Assembly: GCF_004360155.1 (NCBI RefSeq)
Contig: NZ_SAIS01000008.1
Coordinates: forward strand, 124,001-188,000
From: Paraglaciecola marina
GTDB taxonomy: Bacteria; Pseudomonadota; Gammaproteobacteria; Enterobacterales; Alteromonadaceae
Direction: 5' to 3'
DNA length: 64,000 nt
In this document: one piece after another, positions 1-8,509 of the stretch
Numbering within the stretch: the stretch's first letter is position 1
How the letters are laid out: each line of letters starts with the position of its first letter
Translations under genes and position numbers: made by a program
The notes under the pieces: model-generated
Seen by the model: the letters and a program-made list of their open reading frames with translations, nothing else
Databases searched by the model: none
What the model was told of the DNA's origin: nothing

Positions 1-1277
1 CAGCTTGCATTGAGTACCTCATAGATACTTGTTGTTAGCTGGCGTAACTGCGCTTGTTTAATTATATAGGGTGGCATGATGTAAACTAGTTTACCAAAGG
101 GGCGTATCCAGACTCCTTGTTTTACAAATTCTTTTTGAAGCTTTGCCACATCAACTATAGTTTTGGTTTCAACTATACCGATAGCTCCCAAAATTCTTAC
201 ATCAGCTACGGTTTCTAGTGTTACACAGCGTGTTAGCTCCTCTTTTAATTGTTGCTCAATATTAGCGACCTGCTGCTGCCAATCCCCTTTTTGAATTATG
301 GATAAACTTGCATTTGCTACTGCACATGCTAAAGCGTTACCCATAAAAGTTGGGCCGTGCATAAATACTCCAGGCTCGTCTTGACAAACTCCTTGAGCCA
401 CATCTTCTGAGCATAATGTGGCGGCTAGCGTCATGTATCCACCAGTAAGTGCTTTGCCTAAACACATAATATCAGGGCTAATATCGGCATGCTCACAGGC
501 GAATAACTTGCCTGTTCGTCCAAATCCTGTGGCTATTTCGTCACAAATTAAAAGGATATTATAATCATCACATAACTGCCTACAGCGCTTTAAATACTCG
601 GGGTGATAGATACGCATTCCACCCGCATTTTGCACTATGGGCTCAATAATAAGCGCCGCTAACTCATTGTGATGGCTAGATATGAGTTGCTCCAGTGGCT
701 TTACATCGTCTTCATTCCAAGGTTTATCAAATCGAGTCTGCGGCGCCGGGGCAAAAATTTGTTGCGATAAGGAGTCAGAAAATAAGTTGTGCATACCGTT
801 GATGGGGTCGCAAACCGACATAGCGGCAAAGGTATCGCCATGATACCCGTTGCGAGGGGTAATAAATTTATGTTTATGGCTGTTGCCTTGACAGGCCCAA
901 AACTGCAATGCCATTTTCATTGCCACTTCTACAGATACTGAGCCTGAGTCTGCTAAAAATACTCTATCTAATCCCATTGGGGTGATATCGATTAAGGTAC
1001 GGCACAAATCAACGGCTGGCTGGTGGGTTAGCCCCCCAAACATTACATGCGAAAAATCATCTACTTGCGTTTTTAATGCTGCATTAAGTAAAGGGTGGTT
1101 GTAGCCATGTATGGCTGTCCACCATGAAGAAACACCATCAACTAATTTTTCGCCACTCGATAAATGTATAAAAACACCATCAGCTTTTATTACAGGATAA
1201 CAAGGAAGCGGTTTGATAGCGGAGGTGTAGGGATGCCAAATATGTTCTTGGTCAAAAGATAAATCTGATTTGTTCAA
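1..1277 (-). CDS. bioA: BioA, adenosylmethionine-8-amino-7-oxononanoate aminotransferase (3' end outside window)
   Basis: PLP enzyme of biotin synthesis that transfers the amino group of S-adenosylmethionine to KAPA to give DAPA. The reverse-strand translation reads without a stop from 1277 to the window edge and carries class III aminotransferase landmarks: the N-terminal HIWHPYTS motif, [15 protein letters not shown], the PLP-phosphate loop [30 protein letters not shown] (the Asp contacting the pyridine nitrogen) and the lysine in [11 protein letters not shown]. The frame closes with TAA at 1281-1283, and TTG at 1275-1277 is the only sensible initiator just before the conserved start, so a TTG start is called. 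Only the last few residues should be missing. It is divergent from bioB across a BirA-type operator. Confidence 0.95.
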   Translation of the reverse strand, partial: MNKSDLSFDQEHIWHPYTSAIKPLPCYPVIKADGVFIHLSSGEKLVDGVSSWWTAIHGYNHPLLNAALKTQVDDFSHVMFGGLTHQPAVDLCRTLIDITPMGLDRVFLADSGSVSVEVAMKMALQFWACQGNSHKHKFITPRNGYHGDTFAAMSVCDPINGMHNLFSDSLSQQIFAPAPQTRFDKPWNEDDVKPLEQLISSHHNELAALIIEPIVQNAGGMRIYHPEYLKRCRQLCDDYNILLICDEIATGFGRTGKLFACEHADISPDIMCLGKALTGGYMTLAATLCSEDVAQGVCQDEPGVFMHGPTFMGNALACAVANASLSIIQKGDWQQQVANIEQQLKEELTRCVTLETVADVRILGAIGIVETKTIVDVAKLQKEFVKQGVWIRPFGKLVYIMPPYIIKQAQLRQLTTSIYEVLNAS

Positions 1278-1288
1278 TTTTTATTCGC

Positions 1289-1321
1289 TTGTAAAGTTTC
1301 GGGTTTAAATTTGGTTGACAA
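1289..1321. promoter_or_regulatory. BirA (biotin repressor) operator between bioA and bioB
   Basis: The proteobacterial BirA site is, from memory, TTGTAAACC-N14 to 16-GGTTTACAA. Here TTGTAAAGT (1289-1297, 7/9) and GGTTGACAA (1313-1321, 8/9) face each other across 15 nt, exactly between the divergent bio genes. It overlaps the proposed -35 of bioB, which fits repression by biotinoyl-AMP-loaded BirA. birA itself is not in this window. Confidence 0.85.
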
Positions 1322-1342
1322 TGGAGCTGCGACACATAGACT
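1315..1342 (+). promoter_or_regulatory. Probable bioBFCD promoter
   Basis: A perfect -35 TTGACA (1315-1320) is followed after 16 nt by TAGACT (1337-1342, 4/6 of TATAAT). The -35 lies inside the right half of the BirA operator. A transcript from here starts about 40 nt before the bioB ATG at 1392. Confidence 0.6.
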
Positions 1343-1391
1343 AAGCGCCACATTTAGCAGTGTAAAGTTAGAATATTCTATAGGTTCAATT

Positions 1392-2519
1392 ATGTCTACG
1401 TCACCCAGTTTAAGTACATCATCTCTATTACCTTCTGATGCTATTGCAGCTCCTCGTCATGATTGGACAATTAAAGAGGTGAATGGTTTGTTTGATATGC
1501 CTTTTAACGACTTAATGTTTAAGGCTCAAATAGTTCACAGAAAGCATTTTGACCCAAACCAAGTACAAGTTAGTACCTTGTTATCTATAAAAACAGGTGC
1601 CTGCCCAGAAGATTGTAAATATTGCCCCCAGAGTGCCCGTTATGATACTGGCTTAGAGAAAGAACGTTTACTTGAAATAGACAAGGTCATTCAACGAGCA
1701 AGAGAAGCCAAAGCTGCGGGTTCAACACGTTTTTGTATGGGAGCTGCTTGGCGTAATCCAAAAGATAGAGATATGCCTTACGTCACTGATATGGTCAAAG
1801 AAGTTAAAAAACTAGGACTAGAAACATGTATGACATTAGGCATGTTGACCACAGAGCAAGCCGTTGCATTAAAGCAAGCTGGACTGGATTATTACAATCA
1901 TAATTTAGATACTTCTCCAGAGTTTTATGGGGATATTATCACTACGCGAACTTATCAAGATAGATTAGACACACTCGATAACGTAAGGGAAGCAGGTATG
2001 AATGTGTGCTCTGGCGGAATCGTTGGCATGGGTGAGACATCTGATGACCGTTCGGGCTTGTTGACCCAATTAGCGAACTTAGAACAACATCCAGAAAGTG
2101 TACCTATTAATATGTTGGTTAAGGTAAAAGGCACGCCAATGGAAAATGTCGAAGACCTTGATTACTTTGAATTTATACGAACCATAGCCGTTGCCAGAAT
2201 AATGATGCCAAAATCTTATGTACGTCTATCTGCTGGTCGTGAAGCCATGAATGAACAGATGCAGGCTATGTGCTTCATGGCTGGGGCAAATTCCATTTTT
2301 TATGGATGTAAATTATTGACTACCTCAAATCCTGATACCCATGAAGATGTCATGCTATTTAATAAGCTCGGTATTAATTCAAAACAAACTCGGGAGTACT
2401 CAGATGAGGCTCATGAGGCCGCATTGTTAGAGGAAATAGACGATAGGTCAGGTAAAAATGTGGCTGATAACTTATTCTATGACGCAACGTTAAAGCAAGC
2501 TGAAACAGTTAACATCTAA
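1392..2519 (+). CDS. bioB: BioB, biotin synthase
   Basis: Radical-SAM enzyme that inserts sulfur into dethiobiotin, the last step of biotin synthesis. The SAM-cluster motif CPEDCKYC gives cysteines 71, 75 and 78. Further family signatures follow: [36 protein letters not shown] and [15 protein letters not shown]. The open frame runs back to 1311, but that longer start lies inside the BirA operator and promoter, so ATG 1392 is chosen (375 residues, slightly longer than the E. coli enzyme of about 346). Its TAA shares its last base with the bioF ATG, so translation is likely coupled. First gene of bioBFCD. Confidence 0.97.
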   Translation: MSTSPSLSTSSLLPSDAIAAPRHDWTIKEVNGLFDMPFNDLMFKAQIVHRKHFDPNQVQVSTLLSIKTGACPEDCKYCPQSARYDTGLEKERLLEIDKVIQRAREAKAAGSTRFCMGAAWRNPKDRDMPYVTDMVKEVKKLGLETCMTLGMLTTEQAVALKQAGLDYYNHNLDTSPEFYGDIITTRTYQDRLDTLDNVREAGMNVCSGGIVGMGETSDDRSGLLTQLANLEQHPESVPINMLVKVKGTPMENVEDLDYFEFIRTIAVARIMMPKSYVRLSAGREAMNEQMQAMCFMAGANSIFYGCKLLTTSNPDTHEDVMLFNKLGINSKQTREYSDEAHEAALLEEIDDRSGKNVADNLFYDATLKQAETVNI

Positions 2520-3691
2520 TGGCATTTAAATTTATATCTGAAGCATTGAAAACCCGAAGCCAAGATGGCTTGTTGCGTCGTAGACAAGTGGTTGAATCTG
2601 CTAATGGGCCCATGATTCAAGTCGAAGGTAAGCATTATATAAACTTTTCAAGTAATGACTATTTGGCCATGCGACGCTCTACCGTTGTAATGCAAGCCTG
2701 GGCCGATGGTCTAGCGGAGTTTGGCGCTGGGAGCGGGGCTTCACCTTTAGTGACTGGTTATACCAATGCTCACCAAGCCCTTGAAGCATATCTTGCAGAA
2801 CGGTTAAATCGAGAGAAAGTGCTGTTATTCAATTCTGGATTTTCTGCTAATCAAGCTATTTGTCAGGGATTATTTGGCCACATTCATCAAAAAAATCCAG
2901 GTATAATTATTGCTGACAAGCTTATGCATGCTTCTTTTGTTGAAGGAGCTCAAGGGGTAAGTGCTAAATTTAGCCGTTTTAAGCATAACGATGCATCTCA
3001 CCTTCAGGAATTACTTAGTAAAAGCAATACAAAAAATACCTTAGTCGCTACTGAGGGGGTATTTAGTATGGATGGCGATCAAGCTCCACTGACTAATATT
3101 GTTCCAATAATTAATACTGAGTCCACTTGGCTTATGGTGGATGATGCCCATGGTTTTGGTACATTAGGTGATAATGGTCTAGGGGTAGTCGAAGTATTTA
3201 ATTTGTCTCAACAACAAGTGCCTATTTTGATGGGAACTTTTGGTAAAGCTATTGGCACCGCGGGTGCTTTTATTGCGGGAAGTGAGGACTTAATTAACTA
3301 CCTTATTAATTATTCTCGACATTATATATACAGCACTTCAATGCCGGCAGCACAAGCCTATGCAAGTCTAACGAGCTTAAACGCTAAGCTTGGTCATGAA
3401 CGTCGCCAAGTATTAAAAGAAAGAATTGAGTTGTTTAAAGCCTTGGCAGATAAAGCGGGTATAACATTAATGCCCTCAGATACCGCTATTCAACCAGTAT
3501 TTATCGGATGTCCAGAAAAAGCGGTAGCAGCGAGTGGGCGATTAAAAAACTTGGGAATTTGGGTGACTGCGATTCGGTACCCTACAGTGCCAAGGCATAC
3601 TGACAGGCTACGTTTAACCTTAAGTGCAGGTCATGATGAAAGGGATATTTATGCATTGGTTGACGCTTTACAATTGACATTACTGTCTTGA
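2519..3691 (+). CDS. bioF: BioF, 8-amino-7-oxononanoate synthase
   Basis: PLP-dependent condensation of pimeloyl-ACP/CoA with alanine to give KAPA, the first dedicated ring-forming step. Family markers are FSSNDYLAM near residues 43-51, GSGASPLVTG near 71-80, LMVDDAHGFGTLG near 205-217, and the PLP lysine in GTFGKAIGTAGAF (K243). The 390-residue length is normal. The ATG overlaps the bioB stop by one base, and the TGA overlaps the bioC TTG start, so the gene is locked into the bio operon. Confidence 0.96.
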   Translation: MAFKFISEALKTRSQDGLLRRRQVVESANGPMIQVEGKHYINFSSNDYLAMRRSTVVMQAWADGLAEFGAGSGASPLVTGYTNAHQALEAYLAERLNREKVLLFNSGFSANQAICQGLFGHIHQKNPGIIIADKLMHASFVEGAQGVSAKFSRFKHNDASHLQELLSKSNTKNTLVATEGVFSMDGDQAPLTNIVPIINTESTWLMVDDAHGFGTLGDNGLGVVEVFNLSQQQVPILMGTFGKAIGTAGAFIAGSEDLINYLINYSRHYIYSTSMPAAQAYASLTSLNAKLGHERRQVLKERIELFKALADKAGITLMPSDTAIQPVFIGCPEKAVAASGRLKNLGIWVTAIRYPTVPRHTDRLRLTLSAGHDERDIYALVDALQLTLLS

Positions 3692-4536
3692 ATCAGATGA
3701 TTAGTTTACCAGTTAACTATAAAATTCGAATAGCCAAGCAGTTTAGCCGTGCGGCCCATACCTACAACACTGCTGCAGATGTTCAATTAGATATTGCTTT
3801 TGATGGTTTAAATTTGCTGCCCAATGTTAATGGTTTAGGTCTAGATATAGGGTGTGGTACTGGTCGCATTAGTCAACAATTAGCCAAAAAGTGTAATAGG
3901 TTGTTCGCTATGGATTTAGCTTTTGGGATGCTTGAGTATGCTCAAAAAAATAATGCATCTGATGACGACTTGGCTAAAAGTCAGTTTATTCAGTGGTTGC
4001 AAGGTGACGCAGAGCATTTGCCTTTAGCTAGTGAATCAATTGATTTAGTGTTTTCATCTATGGCTTTACAGTGGTGTAAGGATGAAACAAAAGTCTTGTC
4101 TGAAATAAGTCGAGTGATGAAGCCCCAGGCTACTGCAGTATTAGCCATTATGTGTGCAGGCTCTTTTTATGAATTAAACGATAGTTGGCTTGAAATTGAT
4201 GAGCAGCGTCATACTAATGATTTTAAAACGGCAGATAATTGGCGTCAGGCTGCTGCGGAGCAGGGGTTATTGGTTAGTGTTAACAATAAACAGTATGTGA
4301 CATGGCACCAAAATGTGCGAGAGCTCTTTGGCTCAATTAAATCAATTGGTGCTAATGTTGTCTTATCAGTAAATAGTGAACTAGTTGCCCCCGGTAAAGG
4401 TAGACATAAAATCAATAAACCTCTTAGCCGTGACACCATCAAAAATTTAGAGGTTACTTATAAGCATAAATATTCTAAAAGTTCGCAGCTTCCGCTGACT
4501 TATGAAGTATGCTTTTTGCAATGTATTAAGCCCTAA
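3688..4536 (+). CDS. bioC: BioC, malonyl-ACP O-methyltransferase
   Basis: SAM-dependent methyltransferase that masks malonyl-ACP so that fatty-acid synthesis can build the pimeloyl chain. The SAM motif I is LDIGCGTGR (about residues 52-60), with MDLAFGML and LQGDAEHLPLASESIDLVFSSMALQW following, as in the BioC family. Two starts are possible: TTG 3688, which overlaps the bioF stop (TTGA), and ATG 3697 three codons later. The difference is trivial. It sits between bioF and bioD in the usual order. No bioH-type esterase gene is visible nearby. Confidence 0.93.
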   Translation: MNQMISLPVNYKIRIAKQFSRAAHTYNTAADVQLDIAFDGLNLLPNVNGLGLDIGCGTGRISQQLAKKCNRLFAMDLAFGMLEYAQKNNASDDDLAKSQFIQWLQGDAEHLPLASESIDLVFSSMALQWCKDETKVLSEISRVMKPQATAVLAIMCAGSFYELNDSWLEIDEQRHTNDFKTADNWRQAAAEQGLLVSVNNKQYVTWHQNVRELFGSIKSIGANVVLSVNSELVAPGKGRHKINKPLSRDTIKNLEVTYKHKYSKSSQLPLTYEVCFLQCIKP

Positions 4537-4545
4537 GGAGTATGT

Positions 4546-5256
4546 ATGGGGAATTTATCATCTAATAGTCGTGCTTTTTTTATAACAGGTACCGATACCG
4601 AAGTAGGGAAAACATTTATTGGTTCAGCTTTGCTAAAAGCGTTAGCTAGCAAACAATACAAAACCGCTGCTTATAAGCCTATAGCTGCAGGATGTGAACT
4701 AACAGATAGTGGATTACGCAATGAAGATGCAATGGCGCTTTTGTCTCAAGCAAGTCTAACCTTGAGCTATGATGAGGTTAACCCGATAGCTCTTGTGCCT
4801 CCTATTGCGCCACACTTGGCAGCAGATGATGCTCAGGTTCTCATCTCACTCGATCGTGTTCGTGAAGGTTTTTTACATTTGTTAGCAAAACAACCTGATG
4901 TAATTATTGTGGAGGGGGCAGGGGGCTGGCGCTTACCTGTTAGCTCACATTATGATGGCAAGCCAAGATACTTATCAGAGTTTGTCATTGAGAGTAATTT
5001 AGCTGTTATTTTGGTGGTTGGAATGCGATTAGGTTGTCTTAACCATGCAGTATTGACAGCAGAGTCTATTCAGCAAGATGGCCTAAAAATAGTCGGCTGG
5101 GTAGCAAACCAAATTGACCTCGATATGGCAATGTTAAACGAAAACATTGAAAGCTTAAAAACTTTGATTGATGCGCCGTTTTTAGGAGCGATTCCTATCC
5201 TTGATAAACCAGATGACGCTCTTGAATATATTGATTTAGCCTTACTAGGTCTATAA
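4546..5256 (+). CDS. bioD: BioD, dethiobiotin synthetase
   Basis: ATP-dependent closure of the ureido ring, turning DAPA plus CO2 into dethiobiotin. The P-loop GTDTEVGKT (residues 15-23) is diagnostic, and the second nucleotide/substrate segment EGAGGWRLPV follows near residue 122. At 236 residues the length is normal. A strong AAGGAG ribosome-binding site lies at 4534-4539, just after the bioC stop. Last gene of the bio operon, followed by a hairpin shared with pepE. Confidence 0.96.
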   Translation: MGNLSSNSRAFFITGTDTEVGKTFIGSALLKALASKQYKTAAYKPIAAGCELTDSGLRNEDAMALLSQASLTLSYDEVNPIALVPPIAPHLAADDAQVLISLDRVREGFLHLLAKQPDVIIVEGAGGWRLPVSSHYDGKPRYLSEFVIESNLAVILVVGMRLGCLNHAVLTAESIQQDGLKIVGWVANQIDLDMAMLNENIESLKTLIDAPFLGAIPILDKPDDALEYIDLALLGL

Positions 5257-5274
5257 ATCTAAGTGGTGACAAAA

Positions 5275-5292
5275 GGGTACGACCACGTACCC
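5275..5292. terminator. Hairpin between convergent bioD and pepE
   Basis: GGGTACG and CGTACCC form a 7-bp stem with a 4-base loop. TTTT follows on the minus side, and GATTTT on the plus side, so it probably serves both converging transcripts, better for pepE. Confidence 0.6.
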
Positions 5293-5296
5293 GATT

Positions 5297-6031
5297 TTAA
5301 CGTTTTATCTGTAGATACTGACTGATGTCTTGACTGGGCTTTAGCACCTTTTGGTTTATTGTTGTTACCCCACCTTCGCTTATCTGGTTGACTTCAAACA
5401 CCACACCTTCTAGCTCGCCTTCTAGTGTTAGTTGCTTGTCTTTTAACAGCAATGCACTGCCTTCACGAATGCCGATGACAGGCATTTTAGGGTTGAGAGT
5501 ACAAAACTCTTCAATTCGTTGTGCTCGTGTTTCACCATTGTGACCTGATGGTTGGTAGTCTGTGTAATGTGGGTTTAACTGAAATGGGACAAAATTCAAC
5601 GCGTCAAAACTTGGCGGCTGAATAATAGGCATATCGTTAGTCGTGCGTATACTGTTGCCACAAATATTAGAGCCAGCACTCCAGCCAATATAAGGTGTAC
5701 CTTGTTTAACACTTTGTTGTATATCAGCTAATATATCTTGCTTATAAAGTTGCGATAAAAGATTAAAAGTATTGCCTCCTCCCACCAAAATGGCTTTAGC
5801 ATTATTAATCGCTTCTTTTGTATTAGGATACTCATGAATGCCAGAAATTCTTAGGTGCGGGAGTGCGTCCTGAACTTTTTGGGTGTAGTCGTCCCAGCTT
5901 AGCGTTACACCCGCGTAAGGAATAAACAGAACGTCTTTTATATTTCTAATATGAGATGTGATCATAGAGAACGCGTGTGCGAGATATTCTTCACTACCCT
6001 TTCGAGAGCTACTTAACATTAAAACTTTCAT
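5297..6031 (-). CDS. pepE: PepE, alpha-aspartyl dipeptidase (peptidase S51)
   Basis: Cytoplasmic serine dipeptidase that cleaves dipeptides with N-terminal aspartate. The nucleophile elbow GWSAGSN puts the catalytic serine at residue 118, and the histidine is in NPHYTDY (H155), close to the known Ser120/His157 of the Salmonella enzyme. The glycine-rich VGGGNTFNLL segment precedes it. 244 residues is near the usual 229-240. ATG at 6029-6031; only a weak GAG-type ribosome site is seen. Single gene, convergent with bioD. Confidence 0.92.
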   Translation of the reverse strand: MKVLMLSSSRKGSEEYLAHAFSMITSHIRNIKDVLFIPYAGVTLSWDDYTQKVQDALPHLRISGIHEYPNTKEAINNAKAILVGGGNTFNLLSQLYKQDILADIQQSVKQGTPYIGWSAGSNICGNSIRTTNDMPIIQPPSFDALNFVPFQLNPHYTDYQPSGHNGETRAQRIEEFCTLNPKMPVIGIREGSALLLKDKQLTLEGELEGVVFEVNQISEGGVTTINQKVLKPSQDISQYLQIKR

Positions 6032-6128
6032 TTAAATTTTTCTCATTAGCAGTGGACGCATAATTATAGAGAGTTAAAATACTTTGCCTAGAAATTATTC
6101 CAACTTTCAAACTGTTAGCAGGGGCTTT

Positions 6129-6626
6129 ATGTCAAGTAACAAAACATCAGTACTTTTTGTGTGTCTAGGGAATATTTGTCGTTCTCCAAGTGCTGAGGCA
6201 GTATTTACAAAAATGGCCCAAAATCAAAACCTAGATCTAGTGATAGATTCTGCAGGAACTGCTGGATATCATACAGGAGCAGAGCCTGATAAACGCTCTC
6301 AAGCCGTTGGCCTTGAAAGAGGCTATAGCTTTAAAGGGTTAAAATGTCGCAAAGTTACGCCTGAGGACTTTGATAAGTTTGATTATATATTGGGAATGGA
6401 TAACAAAAATATTTCTAACTTATTGGAAATATGCCCCAAAGGACATGAAGATAAAGTCGGTCTTTTTCTCAGCTTTGCTGATCTACAAGAAAAGGAAGTA
6501 CCCGATCCCTATTATGGAGGTAAAAAAGGATTTGAATATGTCTTAGATTTAATCGAAGAGGGATCCAAAGGGTTAATTCGTCAATTACAGGATAATCAGC
6601 TTGATTGTTACAATACTAATGAGTAA
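6129..6626 (+). CDS. Low-molecular-weight protein-tyrosine phosphatase
   Basis: Class II cysteine phosphatase. The P-loop CLGNICRS (nucleophile C12, arginine at C+6) lies right at the N terminus as usual, and the general-acid loop DPYYGG is near residue 128. The frame is open back to TTG 6084, but AGGGG at 6120-6124 sits at the right distance from ATG 6129 and puts the P-loop at the normal place, so 165 residues is preferred. It is alone, not next to a tyrosine kinase or polysaccharide export genes, so its substrate cannot be inferred. Confidence 0.9.
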   Translation: MSSNKTSVLFVCLGNICRSPSAEAVFTKMAQNQNLDLVIDSAGTAGYHTGAEPDKRSQAVGLERGYSFKGLKCRKVTPEDFDKFDYILGMDNKNISNLLEICPKGHEDKVGLFLSFADLQEKEVPDPYYGGKKGFEYVLDLIEEGSKGLIRQLQDNQLDCYNTNE

Positions 6627-6734
6627 TTGATTGATCTTTGATCTCAGAGCCTTTATGTTGCGCCATGAAAATTTTATAAAGCATTTACCTAACATCATAT
6701 TTTAACTTTTGCAGATATTTAATAAGGAACAATC

Positions 6735-8078
6735 GTGAGTCAATGGAAACCAGATAGCTGGCGTTCGAAGCCTATTTTACAACAACCTACTTACCAAGAT
6801 AAAGCGCATCTAAAAGATGTCGAAGGTAAGTTAAGTAGTTATCCACCATTGGTATTTGCGGCTGAAACTAGAGAGCTGTTTAAGCAACTAGGAAATGTAG
6901 CAGAAGGCAAAGGCTTTTTACTGCAAGGTGGTGATTGTGCTGAGTCATTTGATGAATTTAATGCGCCTAAAATTCGTGATACTTTTAAAGTTATTTTACA
7001 AATGGCCATTGTCCTTACTTATGCAGGTAGTTGTCCGGTAACCAAAGTAGCACGTATGGCAGGGCAATACGCAAAACCTCGTTCGGGTGATTTTGAAACC
7101 ATTAACGGCGTATCTTTACCTAGTTACCGTGGTGATATTATTAATAGCTTTGAATTCACTAAAGAAGCCCGTGAACCAGATCCTAGCCGTATGATAGAAG
7201 CCTATCATCGTGGGGCGTCCACGCTAAATTTATTACGTGCTTTTGCTCAAGGTGGTTTGGCTGATTTACACGAAGTTAACCGATGGAATATGGCGTTTGT
7301 TGAAAACAACCCATTGAAGAGTCGTTACCAAGACTTGGCAAAACGTATTCAAGATTCTTTAGAGTTTATGGATGTTATGGGAATTAATTCAACGAATACG
7401 CCTACCTTACACGAAACGAGTTTATTCACATCTCATGAAGCTTTGTTACTAAATTATGAGCAAGCCCTAACTAGAGTGGATACCCTAACGGGTAATTGGT
7501 ACAACTGTTCAGCCCATATGCTGTGGATTGGCGAGCGCACAAGACAATTAGATCATGCTCACTTGGAGTTTTTCAAGGGTATTCATAACCCTATAGGAGT
7601 AAAAGTCGGCCCAAGTATGCAAGAAGATGAATTGATTCAATTGATTGATGCCTTAAATCCTAATAACGAAGCAGGGCGTTTAACCCTCATTACTAGAATG
7701 GGAGCTGATAACCTTGAAGCCAACCTGCCCAAGTTGTTACGTAGAGTAAAGCAAGAGGGCCGTAAAGTAGTGTGGAGCTCTGACCCTATGCACGGTAATA
7801 CCTTTAAAGCGTCTAGTGGTTATAAAACTAGAAACTTTGATGCCATTCTTAAAGAAATTCAGCAGTTCTTTGCTGCTCATGAAGCAGAGGGAACTCATGC
7901 TGGTGGTATTCATTTAGAAATGACCGGGCAACATGTAACCGAATGTACCGGCGGAGCATATAAAATCGGCGATGAAGATTTAGCAGAGGCTTACAAAACC
8001 CAATGCGATCCCCGCTTAAATGCTGACCAAGTTTTAGAGATGGCTTTCTTAGTGGCAGACCACTTAAGGTCTAACTAA
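6735..8078 (+). CDS. Class II 3-deoxy-7-phosphoheptulonate synthase (DAHP synthase)
   Basis: First enzyme of the shikimate pathway, condensing phosphoenolpyruvate with erythrose 4-phosphate. This is the plant/actinobacterial/Pseudomonas type II family, not the AroF/G/H type. Signatures: [12 protein letters not shown] at the N terminus, [11 protein letters not shown] (about residues 62-72), [38 protein letters not shown] and [15 protein letters not shown]. 447 residues is typical. GTG start at 6735, with AAGGAAC about 6 nt upstream. It is monocistronic, with no phenazine or shikimate genes beside it, so a housekeeping role is more likely than a secondary-metabolism one. Confidence 0.92.
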   Translation: MSQWKPDSWRSKPILQQPTYQDKAHLKDVEGKLSSYPPLVFAAETRELFKQLGNVAEGKGFLLQGGDCAESFDEFNAPKIRDTFKVILQMAIVLTYAGSCPVTKVARMAGQYAKPRSGDFETINGVSLPSYRGDIINSFEFTKEAREPDPSRMIEAYHRGASTLNLLRAFAQGGLADLHEVNRWNMAFVENNPLKSRYQDLAKRIQDSLEFMDVMGINSTNTPTLHETSLFTSHEALLLNYEQALTRVDTLTGNWYNCSAHMLWIGERTRQLDHAHLEFFKGIHNPIGVKVGPSMQEDELIQLIDALNPNNEAGRLTLITRMGADNLEANLPKLLRRVKQEGRKVVWSSDPMHGNTFKASSGYKTRNFDAILKEIQQFFAAHEAEGTHAGGIHLEMTGQHVTECTGGAYKIGDEDLAEAYKTQCDPRLNADQVLEMAFLVADHLRSN

Positions 8079-8092
8079 AAATCAATTACCGT

Positions 8093-8117
8093 TGGGGGGC
8101 AACTAATTGCACCCCCA
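8093..8117 (+). terminator. GC-rich hairpin after the DAHP synthase gene
   Basis: TGGGGGGCAA pairs with TTGCACCCCCA, a 10-bp stem with one bulged base and a CTAA loop. No T run follows, so it may be an inefficient or Rho-assisted terminator. It separates the DAHP synthase gene from feoA. Confidence 0.4.
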
Positions 8118-8175
8118 TTGACGCAAGGTTACAAATAGTAATCATGTTTAATTGTGGTAAAAGTAGAGTAATCCA

Positions 8176-8406
8176 GTGACACTTTGGGAAATTAAAACCA
8201 AACAAACAGCGTTAATCGATGGTCTTGATCCGACTTTAGTTCCTGCCGTTATGCAGCGCTTAACAGAAATGGGCTTTGCGTCAGGTCAATCTATTCAATG
8301 TTTACGCCGCAGTCCTTTTAAAGGGCCAATTGTTTTACAACTAGGTGACTGCGTTTATTCTTTAGAGCAAGATATAGCAGATCGCATAAACGTAAGCATG
8401 AATTAA
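8176..8406 (+). CDS. feoA: FeoA, ferrous iron transport accessory protein
   Basis: Small SH3-like protein that supports FeoB-mediated Fe(II) uptake. The family pattern is visible: LTEMGFASGQSIQCLRRSPFKGPIVLQLGDCVYSL, read as two pieces around residues 29-63. 76 residues is the normal size. GTG start at 8176. feoB follows after 103 nt in the same direction. No feoC was found after feoB. Confidence 0.93.
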   Translation: MTLWEIKTKQTALIDGLDPTLVPAVMQRLTEMGFASGQSIQCLRRSPFKGPIVLQLGDCVYSLEQDIADRINVSMN

Positions 8407-8509
8407 TTCTTTTAATCTTTGTGACTTTGCTTAGTACTAAATTCCATTTCTATTTTATAAACCCGTTAGGATTGTCTCAGTATCACACTATCTTTTGTGA
8501 AGGCATTTA

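Noticed and set aside
8130-8160. Possible Fur box before feoA
   Set aside because: Only a weak partial match to one half (around AATCAT); no palindrome comparable with the one at 10348.
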